Source: JBHGBM01 sp041946965
Lineage (GTDB): Bacteria; Acidobacteriota; Terriglobia; Bryobacterales; Bryobacteraceae
Assembly (NCBI GenBank): GCA_041946965.1
Contig: JBHGBM010000112.1
Span: forward strand, 1 to 24,091
Length of the DNA: 24,091 nucleotides
Direction: 5' to 3'
In this document: one piece after another, positions 7,373 to 14,313 of the stretch
Position numbering within the stretch: the stretch's first letter is position 1
Layout: each line of letters starts with the position of its first letter
Translations under genes and position numbers: made by a program
Notes under the pieces: generated by a model
What the model was told of the DNA's origin: nothing
The model's input: the letters and a program-made list of their open reading frames with translations, nothing else
Database searches by the model: none

Positions 7373-8809
7373 TTGAAAATCCTTGATGAACCACTGAAGG
7401 TCCTGATCGTGGACGATGAACTGAGCCAGCGCACCGGGCTCGCGGCCATGGTTTCCGCCTGGGGCATGCACCCCGAAACGGCGGGCGACGGCAACGAAGC
7501 GCTCGAAAAGCTTGCCGGGTTCACGGCCGATGTGATTCTAACCGATCTGAGCATGCCGGGTCTGGACGGATTCGGGTTTCTGCAAAAGCTGCGTGAAATG
7601 GGCGACATGCCGCCCACCATCGTGCTCACCGCTTTCGGCAATATCGAGACGGCGGTGACCACCGTTCACGAGCTGGGAGCTTACTGGTTCCTGGAAAAAC
7701 CGATTCAGCCGAAGACCCTGGAAGTGCTGGTACGGCGGGCGGGGTCCCACGCCGAGTTGCGCGCGCAGAAGCGCACGCTCGAGCGGCAGTTGGGCTATAA
7801 GGGGCAATTGGGCGAGCTGGTGGGGCGCTCGGCCCGCATGCAGGAGATCTTCGCCCTGTTGCAGCAGGCCGGGCCCAGCAAGGCTTGCGTCCTGATCACC
7901 GGCGAAAGCGGCACCGGCAAGGAGCTGGTGGCGCGCACCCTTCACGCGCTGAGCCCGCGGCGGCAGGGGCCGTTCGTGGCCATCAACTGCGCCGCCCTGC
8001 CGGAGACGCTCATCGAAAGCGAACTTTTCGGACATGAAAAAGGTTCTTTCACCGGCGCCTCGGAGCGCCGCGCCGGCTGCTTCGAAGTCGCGCAGCACGG
8101 CACGCTGCTGCTCGACGAGATTGGCGAGATGCCCATGCAGACCCAGGCCAAGCTGCTCCGCATTCTGGAGGACTCCAAGGTCCGCCGGCTGGGCGGCAAG
8201 ACCGAGTTCGAGGTGGATGTCCGGGTGGTGGCCGCCACCAACAAAGTTCCCGAGGAGGCCGTGCGCGGCGGGCACCTGCGCGAGGACCTTTACTACCGCC
8301 TGAACGTCTTCCACATTCACCTGCCGGCCCTGCGCGAGCGCAAGGAAGACATCCAGCCCATCGCGGAATCGCTCATCAGCGACTTGAACCGCAAACACGA
8401 GTGCAAGGTGGGCGACATCTCGCCGGAGGTCATGGAAGCGCTGGAGCGCCACAGTTGGCCCGGCAACGTGCGTGAACTGCGGAACGTGCTGGAGCGCGCG
8501 GTGATTATTGCGGGGGAGGGCAGCGTAGAAATGCGGCACCTGCCCGTTTTCCTTCAAACGCGCGGGCCGGCGGCCGCCGCCGCCGCAGCCGCGGCTGCGG
8601 CGGAGCCTCCGTCCGCCCCGCCGCAGGACGAGCTGACCTTCCGCATCGGCACTACCGTGGACGACGCCGAAAAGGCGCTCATCCTGCGCACGCTGGAATA
8701 CACCCACAACAACAAGACCCGCGCCGCTGAGATTTTGGGAATCAGCCTGAAGACGCTGCACAACAAGTTGAAGGAATACGGGGGGAGCATCGGCGCCAGC
8801 GCATCCTGA
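7373..8809 (+). CDS. NtrC-family sigma54-dependent response regulator
   Basis: This is a two-component regulator that, once phosphorylated, hydrolyses ATP to open promoters held by sigma54 RNA polymerase. From the TTG start it is 478 aa. The receiver domain (about 8-125) has the acidic pair DD at 14-15, phosphoacceptor Asp58 in LTDLSMPG, and Lys109 in LEKP. The AAA+ domain (about 147-385) has Walker A GESGTGKE (177-184) and the sigma54-contact loop GSFTGA (224-229), a Ser variant of the usual GAFTGA. It also has Walker B LLLDEIGEM (245-253). An Ala-rich linker of about 11 consecutive alanines follows near residue 400. A Fis-type helix-turn-helix ends the protein (KTRAAEILGISLKTLHNKL). No sensor kinase is encoded nearby, so its signal and targets cannot be read from the context. 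Confidence 0.95.
   Translation: MKILDEPLKVLIVDDELSQRTGLAAMVSAWGMHPETAGDGNEALEKLAGFTADVILTDLSMPGLDGFGFLQKLREMGDMPPTIVLTAFGNIETAVTTVHELGAYWFLEKPIQPKTLEVLVRRAGSHAELRAQKRTLERQLGYKGQLGELVGRSARMQEIFALLQQAGPSKACVLITGESGTGKELVARTLHALSPRRQGPFVAINCAALPETLIESELFGHEKGSFTGASERRAGCFEVAQHGTLLLDEIGEMPMQTQAKLLRILEDSKVRRLGGKTEFEVDVRVVAATNKVPEEAVRGGHLREDLYYRLNVFHIHLPALRERKEDIQPIAESLISDLNRKHECKVGDISPEVMEALERHSWPGNVRELRNVLERAVIIAGEGSVEMRHLPVFLQTRGPAAAAAAAAAAAEPPSAPPQDELTFRIGTTVDDAEKALILRTLEYTHNNKTRAAEILGISLKTLHNKLKEYGGSIGASAS
8580..8603. repeat. 24-bp perfect palindrome inside the Ala-tract codons
   Basis: The GCN codons of the alanine run in the NtrC-like gene form a loopless inverted repeat with 12-bp arms (left arm CCGCCGCAGCCG, right arm CGGCTGCGGCGG). 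It is almost entirely G and C, so it would fold very stably in mRNA or single-stranded DNA. It may be a by-product of the codon run rather than a functional site. Confidence 0.85.
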
Positions 8810-8821
8810 TGCGTGGCTGCC

Positions 8822-9541
8822 TTATTTCGCGATGTGCAGGTTGTGGTGGATGGCGTAAAGCGCCAGTTCCAGGCGGTCTGAAACCCCCAGCTTGTCGAAG
8901 ATGTTGTGCAGATGGTTCTTCACCGTCTGCTCGCTGATGAACATCTTCTCCGCCATTTCCTTGTTCTTGAACCCTTGCGCCACCAGGGCCACGATTTCGC
9001 GTTCACGCTGGCTGAGCGGCGGGCGCTCGCGCTCCCTCTGGGGCACGGCCGGCGCCGGCTGCTCTTCGCTGGCAAACTGCCGCATCACCGCCGCGGTGGT
9101 GTGCGAATCCAGCCAGATCTCCCCCGCGTTCACCTTCCGGATGCTCTTGATGAGCAAGTCGGTCGCGGTCTGCTTCAACACAATGCCCGAAGTGCCGAAC
9201 TTCATGGCCTGAATGAATTCGTTCTTGTCCTCCGAGGCCGTGAGCACAATGACCTTGGTCTTGTGTTTGGAGGATTGCAGACGCTGCAACGTCGCCAGGC
9301 CGTCCAGCCCGGGCATCTTGAGGTCGAGCAGCAGGATATCCGGTTCGAACTGTTGCAGCACCTCCAGCACTTGCTTGCCGTCCTGGGCTTGCGCCACCAC
9401 CTCGAAATCCTCCTCGAGGGCGAGCAGCTTGCAGAGGCCGTCGCGAAAAATGGGGTGATCGTCCGCCACGACAATCCTGATCTTTCTGGCGTCAGGCCCT
9501 GACACGGAAGGACCGTTGGCACCGGCACTGTTTTCAGGCAT
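8822..9541 (-). CDS. NarL/FixJ-family response regulator (LuxR-type DNA-binding domain)
   Basis: This is a 239-aa two-component transcription factor. A 20-residue N-terminal extension precedes the receiver (about 21-137), which has the acidic pair DD at 27-28, phosphoacceptor Asp73 in LLLDLKMPG, Thr101 in VLTASED, and Lys123 in IVLKQ. A Gln/Pro/Arg linker leads to a LuxR-type helix-turn-helix (about 174-232) with the typical LSQREREIVALVAQGFKNKEMAEKMFISEQTVKNHL. The gene converges on the NtrC-like regulator with 12 bp between stops, and its start faces the TrmB-like gene. A strong minus-strand sigma70 promoter lies directly upstream. No kinase gene is adjacent, so this is an orphan regulator in this window. 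Confidence 0.95.
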   Translation of the reverse strand: MPENSAGANGPSVSGPDARKIRIVVADDHPIFRDGLCKLLALEEDFEVVAQAQDGKQVLEVLQQFEPDILLLDLKMPGLDGLATLQRLQSSKHKTKVIVLTASEDKNEFIQAMKFGTSGIVLKQTATDLLIKSIRKVNAGEIWLDSHTTAAVMRQFASEEQPAPAVPQRERERPPLSQREREIVALVAQGFKNKEMAEKMFISEQTVKNHLHNIFDKLGVSDRLELALYAIHHNLHIAK

Positions 9542-9559
9542 ACAATTTTCCGGTATACT
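9531..9559 (+). promoter_or_regulatory. Candidate sigma70 promoter of the TrmB-like gene
   Basis: TTTTCA (9531-9536, 4 of 6 to TTGACA), a 17-bp spacer, then TATACT (9554-9559, 5 of 6 to TATAAT). Transcription would start near 9566, giving a leader of about 67 nt before the ATG at 9633. The -35 lies inside the first codons of the opposite regulator gene. Confidence 0.5.
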
Positions 9560-9565
9560 GGCTCA

Positions 9566-9594
9566 ATTTTAGAGGTCTATTAGTACTAAGTCAA
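9566..9594 (-). promoter_or_regulatory. Strong candidate sigma70 promoter of the NarL-type regulator
   Basis: On the minus strand: TTGACT (9594-9589, 5 of 6), a 17-bp spacer, then TAAAAT (9571-9566, 5 of 6). This is the best promoter in the window. Transcription would begin near 9559, about 18 nt before the ATG at 9541. It overlaps the start region of the opposite candidate promoter. Confidence 0.7.
9580..9589. promoter_or_regulatory. Palindrome in the narL promoter spacer, candidate operator
   Basis: TTAGTACTAA is a perfect 10-bp palindrome. It fills part of the spacer between the -35 and -10 of the minus-strand promoter and lies in the leader of the plus-strand gene, so a bound protein could block both. 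Which regulator would bind is unknown. Confidence 0.4.
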
Positions 9595-9608
9595 TTCCGG
9601 CCCGGAAT
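9594..9608. promoter_or_regulatory. Inverted repeat beside the narL promoter, candidate operator
   Basis: ATTCCGG-C-CCGGAAT is a perfect inverted repeat with 7-bp arms around one central base. It abuts the -35 of the minus-strand promoter and lies about 25 bp upstream of the TrmB-like start codon. It could be a binding site or a small hairpin in the trmB leader. Confidence 0.4.
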
Positions 9609-9632
9609 GGCCCCGGGGGAAAGGCGGAGCGG

Positions 9633-10451
9633 ATGAGCGAAGATTTACCCGAACTCGAGTACCAGCGGATCTGGCGGCGGCTCCAACAGCTCGGACTGAA
9701 CGCCTACGAATCCCGGTCCTACCTGGTGCTTCTAGGGCACCCGCGATTCAAAGCTTTGGAACTGGCGGCCCGGTCGCACGTGCCCAGGCAGAAAATTTAT
9801 GAAGTGCTCGACAGCCTTGTGGAGAAGGGCTTCGCGCAGGTGGTGCAGGAGAAGACCAAACTTTTTTCGGCGGTGGAACCCACGCTCGCGATTCCCGGCT
9901 ACCTGGCGCGCAAGCGGCAGGTGCTGGAGCAGGAACTCATGGATCAAGGCCGCGCCGGCACGGCCCTGGTGGATGATCTGAAGGCGATCTACTCGGAAGG
10001 GCAGGGCGGCCGCGGGACGCTCGATTTCCTGCGCATCGTCACGGAACCCGCCCAGACGGCTGCCGAATACCGGCGCATGCTTTCGGAGGTCGCCTCGGAG
10101 TACCTGGAGTTTTCCCGGCCGCCCTACGCGGTCGACCCGCTCGACGAGCAACTCGTCAAGCAGGCGCGGCTCAACGGCGTAGTCTGCAAACTGCTGTACG
10201 AAACGGCGCCCCTCGACCCGGAGCACCGCCAACGTCTCGTCGAATACGCCGCCACCGGGGTCGAGATCCGGCAGACCCCGTCGCTGCCCATGAAACTCGC
10301 GGTCTTCGACGGCAGCCAGGGGCTCATCGCCCTCCTCGACCCTGTCATTACCCGGCCCACCTGGACCGCCGTCATCTTCAACCACGAAGGCATGGGGGAG
10401 GCCATGAAAGGTCTCTTCGAGTCCCACTGGCGGACGGCTACCCAGTTGTAG
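9633..10451 (+). CDS. TrmB-like transcriptional regulator
   Basis: The 272-aa protein has an N-terminal winged helix (about residues 8-85), including LQQLGLNAYESRSYLVLL, SHVPRQKIYEVLDSLVEKG and a wing ending in LFSAVEP. This is the pattern of the TrmB family, sugar-responsive regulators best known in archaea but also found in bacteria. A helical connector (about 90-125, LARKRQVLEQELMDQ) and a C-terminal effector-type domain (about 130-268, with LPMKLAVFDGSQGLIALLDP) follow, as in TrmB proteins with a PLD-like sensor. The ATG is preceded by AAGGCGGAG. It is divergent from the NarL-type gene and may act on the shared spacer, which holds two palindromes. Its stop lies 3 bp from the stop of the opposite DUF350 gene. 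The ligand is unknown. Confidence 0.85.
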   Translation: MSEDLPELEYQRIWRRLQQLGLNAYESRSYLVLLGHPRFKALELAARSHVPRQKIYEVLDSLVEKGFAQVVQEKTKLFSAVEPTLAIPGYLARKRQVLEQELMDQGRAGTALVDDLKAIYSEGQGGRGTLDFLRIVTEPAQTAAEYRRMLSEVASEYLEFSRPPYAVDPLDEQLVKQARLNGVVCKLLYETAPLDPEHRQRLVEYAATGVEIRQTPSLPMKLAVFDGSQGLIALLDPVITRPTWTAVIFNHEGMGEAMKGLFESHWRTATQL

Positions 10452-10454
10452 CCG

Positions 10455-10661
10455 TTACTTCACCGCGCTGCCCAGCAGCAGGCCGATGCCGATGAACAGG
10501 CCGGCCAGAAAGATGGCGACCGAACGGTTGCCGGCTTTCAGTTGCTCGCTGAAATGGACCGACGGAGTCAGCCAGTCGAAGATTTTGTATGCGGCCACGA
10601 ACCCCGTCAGGCCGATGGCAAGCGAGATCAGGATGGAAACGAGATAGCGGCTGAGATCCAC
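10455..10661 (-). CDS. Small DUF350 family membrane protein
   Basis: The 68-aa protein has two hydrophobic segments, about residues 5-27 and 47-66. Between them is the polar motif SEQLKAGNRSVAIFLAG, typical of the DUF350 (UPF0719) family of small inner-membrane proteins of unknown function. The start is GTG at 10661, with GGAG 5 nt upstream. The gene is divergent from ispG across 53 bp and abuts the TrmB-like gene tail to tail. Family membership rests on the motif and the two-helix layout. No function can be stated. Confidence 0.8.
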   Translation of the reverse strand: MDLSRYLVSILISLAIGLTGFVAAYKIFDWLTPSVHFSEQLKAGNRSVAIFLAGLFIGIGLLLGSAVK

Positions 10662-10687
10662 GTGCGCTCCAGACTCAGCTAGTGTAA

Positions 10688-10699
10688 CCCGAGTTCGGG
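10688..10699. repeat. Short inverted repeat between DUF350 gene and ispG
   Basis: CCCGA-GT-TCGGG, two 5-bp arms around 2 bp, lies immediately upstream of the candidate ispG -10 (10701-10706) in the divergent spacer. It could be an operator for either gene, but it is short enough to be chance. Confidence 0.3.
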
Positions 10700-10700
10700 C

Positions 10701-10706
10701 TAGAAT
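10701..10706 (+). promoter_or_regulatory. -10 box placed for a leaderless ispG start
   Basis: TAGAAT (5 of 6 to TATAAT) ends 8 nt before the ispG ATG at 10715. Transcription would start at or within two bases of the ATG. The purines just before the ATG (TAAGAG) are too close to act as a normal Shine-Dalgarno sequence. No clear -35 is visible. Confidence 0.4.
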
Positions 10707-10714
10707 CGTAAGAG

Positions 10715-11929
10715 ATGCCCGTAATTGCCCGCCGCAGCGCGGTCTCCGTCGATATTGATGGCGTCCGCATCGGGAGCGCGCACCCCATCGTGGTGCAGTC
10801 CATGACCAACACCGATACCGCCGACGCGGAGGCCACGGCGCGGCAGGTTGCGGCGCTGGCTCGGGCGGGCTCCGAGCTGGTGCGGATCACGGTCAATACC
10901 GAGCAGGCCGCCGCCGCGGTTCCGCGCGTCATGGAGCACCTGGGCGCGCTCGGCATCCGCGTCCCCGTCATCGGGGATTTTCATTATAATGGCCACCTCC
11001 TGCTGCGGAAATTTCCGGAATGCGCCCGCGCGCTCGCCAAGTACCGCATCAACCCGGGGAACGTGGACATCGGCCGCAAGGACGATGACAACTTCCGCGT
11101 CATGATCGAGACGGCCATCGAGCACGGCAAGCCCGTGCGCATCGGCGTCAACTGGGGCTCGCTTGACCAGCGCCTGCTGATGCGCCTGATGGACGAGAAC
11201 TCGCGGCGCCCGCAGCCCGCCGGCGCCCGCGCGGTGATGCTCGAAGCCATGGTGGCGAGCGCGCTCGAATCCGCCGCCGCCGCCGAGCGCTACGGGTTGC
11301 CGCACGGCCGCATCGTGCTCAGCGCCAAGGTCAGCGGCGTCGGAGACCTCATCGATGTCTACCGCATGATGGCCGCGCGCTGCGACTACCCGCTGCACCT
11401 CGGGTTGACCGAGGCGGGCATGGGACCCAAGGGCATCGTCGCCACCACCGCCGCGCTCGCCGTGCTGCTTCAAGAAGGCATCGGGGACACCATCCGGGCC
11501 TCCCTCACCCCGCCCCCCGGCGGCGACCGCACCGAGGAAGTGGCGGTCTCCCAGCAGATTTTGCAATCCATGGGGATCCGCAGCTTCACCCCCCAGGTGA
11601 CCGCCTGCCCCGGCTGCGGGCGCACCACCAGCACCTTCTTCCAGGAGTTGGCTGACCGCATCCAGACCTACCTGCGGGAACAGATGCCCGTGTGGAAGGA
11701 GCGGCGCCCCGGAGTGGAAACGCTGCGGGTGGCGGTGATGGGCTGCGTGGTGAACGGCCCCGGCGAATCCAAACACGCCGATATCGGAATCTCCCTGCCG
11801 GGCGCCTTCGAGGAGCCCAAGGCGCCGGTGTACGTGGACGGCCGCCTGTTCACCACCCTGCGGGGCGAGGGCATCGCGGAGGAGTTTTTCGGCATTCTGG
11901 ACAACTACGTCGCCGCGCGTTACCGATGA
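10715..11929 (+). CDS. ispG: 4-hydroxy-3-methylbut-2-en-1-yl diphosphate synthase (IspG/GcpE)
   Basis: IspG is the [4Fe-4S] enzyme that converts methylerythritol cyclodiphosphate to HMBPP, the penultimate step of the MEP isoprenoid pathway. The 404-aa length matches the two-domain bacterial form. The N-terminal TIM barrel (about 1-270) has the usual PIVVQSMTNTDTAD start, VPVIGDFHYN (83-92) and LHLGLTEAGMGPKG (227-240). The C-terminal cluster domain supplies the three cysteine ligands, Cys298 and Cys301 in TACPGCGRTTSTF and Cys343 in GCVVNGPGES, with the following Glu351 as the fourth ligand. Its TGA overlaps the ATG of the downstream aminopeptidase (ATGA, 11926-11929), so the two are probably translationally coupled. 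Confidence 0.98.
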   Translation: MPVIARRSAVSVDIDGVRIGSAHPIVVQSMTNTDTADAEATARQVAALARAGSELVRITVNTEQAAAAVPRVMEHLGALGIRVPVIGDFHYNGHLLLRKFPECARALAKYRINPGNVDIGRKDDDNFRVMIETAIEHGKPVRIGVNWGSLDQRLLMRLMDENSRRPQPAGARAVMLEAMVASALESAAAAERYGLPHGRIVLSAKVSGVGDLIDVYRMMAARCDYPLHLGLTEAGMGPKGIVATTAALAVLLQEGIGDTIRASLTPPPGGDRTEEVAVSQQILQSMGIRSFTPQVTACPGCGRTTSTFFQELADRIQTYLREQMPVWKERRPGVETLRVAVMGCVVNGPGESKHADIGISLPGAFEEPKAPVYVDGRLFTTLRGEGIAEEFFGILDNYVAARYR

Positions 11930-12969
11930 AGCTGCTGCCGTTTTTGCTGCTGCTGGCCGCCATGGCCGAACCGCCGCGCCCCCGGGCGCGCGAGATCGGG
12001 ATCAAGCCCGGCATCCTTCCGCCCGGCCCCCTCAACGCCATCACGGACGTGGCCGGGGTGCGAGTGGGCCACGTCACCATCCTTAAGGGCGACACGGTGC
12101 GCACGGGTGTCACCGCCATCCTGCCGCACGCGGGCAACCTGTTCCGCGAGAAAACCCCCGCCGCAGTTCACGTGGCCAACGGCTTCGGCAAGCTGGCGGG
12201 CTCCACGCAGGTAGAGGAACTCGGGGTGATCGAAACCCCCATCGTGCTCACCAACACCCTGAGCGTTTGGCGCGCGGGCGAGGCGGTGGTGGAGTACACC
12301 CTGGCGCAGCCCGGCAACGAGCGGGTGGTCTCGGTGAACCCGCTGGTGGCGGAGACCAATGACGGCGGGCTGAACGATATCCGCGGCTTCCACGTCGAGA
12401 AGCGGCACGTGCTGGAGGCGATCGAGAACGCCCGCGGCGGTCCGGTCGAGGAAGGCGCGGTGGGCGCCGGGGCGGGCACCCAGGCCTTCGGCTTCAAGGC
12501 GGGCATCGGCACTTCCTCGCGCGTTGTGCCGGGCAGGTTCACGGTGGGGGTGCTGGTGCAATCGAATTTCGGCGGCGTGCTCACCATGGACGGCGTCCCG
12601 GTGGGTCGCGAACTCGGCCGCTACCTCATGAAAGGCGATCCCGGCGATGGCTCGCTCATCATGGTGGCGGCCACCGACGCCCCGCTCGACGCGCGGCAAT
12701 TGAAGCGCCTGGCGCGCCGCGCCGTTCTCGGCATGGCCCGCACGGGGTCGCCCTCCACCCATGGCAGCGGCGATTACGTGATCGCCTTCAGCACGGCGCG
12801 CGGCCGGCCCGTCCTCCCGGACGAATCCCTCACGGCGCTGTTCGAGGCCGCCGTGGAAGCCACCGAAGAGGCCATCTACAACTCGCTGCTCAAAGCCGTT
12901 CCGGTGCCGGGGGCCGAAGCCCTCCCCATCGGCCGCGTGAAGGCCATCCTGCGCAAGTACGGGCGGTAG
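11926..12969 (+). CDS. P1-type (S58, DmpA) aminopeptidase, probably exported
   Basis: This 347-aa protein belongs to the DmpA/L-aminopeptidase family, N-terminal-nucleophile enzymes that cut themselves to expose a catalytic Ser or Thr and then release N-terminal residues from short peptides. Recognisable segments are NAITDVAGVRVGH (37-49), a family hallmark, NFGGVLTMDGVPVGREL (214-230) and GDGSLIMVAATDAPLD. In the last of these Ser243 follows Gly242 and matches the DmpA self-cleavage site. The N-terminus MKLLPFLLLLAAMAEPP looks like a signal peptide cleaved after AMA, suggesting a periplasmic enzyme. The ATG at 11926 overlaps the ispG stop by 4 bp. The link to isoprenoid synthesis is positional; no functional tie is evident. 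Confidence 0.93.
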   Translation: MKLLPFLLLLAAMAEPPRPRAREIGIKPGILPPGPLNAITDVAGVRVGHVTILKGDTVRTGVTAILPHAGNLFREKTPAAVHVANGFGKLAGSTQVEELGVIETPIVLTNTLSVWRAGEAVVEYTLAQPGNERVVSVNPLVAETNDGGLNDIRGFHVEKRHVLEAIENARGGPVEEGAVGAGAGTQAFGFKAGIGTSSRVVPGRFTVGVLVQSNFGGVLTMDGVPVGRELGRYLMKGDPGDGSLIMVAATDAPLDARQLKRLARRAVLGMARTGSPSTHGSGDYVIAFSTARGRPVLPDESLTALFEAAVEATEEAIYNSLLKAVPVPGAEALPIGRVKAILRKYGR

Positions 12970-13004
12970 CTCGTGCCGCTGCTCCACACCGGTTTCGCGC
13001 CGGA

Positions 13005-13013
13005 TGCGATAAT
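13005..13013 (+). promoter_or_regulatory. Extended -10 promoter of gdhA
   Basis: TGCGATAAT is an extended -10 (TGn plus GATAAT, 5 of 6). It lies 20 bp before the chosen GTG start and just upstream of a GGAGG. The -35 at 17 bp (CACACC) is weak, as allowed for extended -10 promoters. This would give gdhA its own transcript. Confidence 0.5.
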
Positions 13014-13019
13014 GCCCGT

Positions 13020-13024
13020 GGAGG
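13020..13024 (+). promoter_or_regulatory. Ribosome binding site that fixes a GTG start at 13033
   Basis: GGAGG is followed by 8 nt and then GTG at 13033, an ideal arrangement. In-frame starts at 12973 (GTG) and 13012 (ATG) lie upstream of or at this site and have no such signal. An ATG at 13045 is also possible but its spacing (20 nt) is too long. Confidence 0.65.
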
Positions 13025-13032
13025 TTCCTTCA

Positions 13033-14313
<1,281 letters not shown>

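Noticed and set aside
7538..8761. 407-codon minus-strand frame opposite the NtrC-type gene
   Set aside because: Antisense shadow of a gene with intact receiver, AAA+ and Fis domains.
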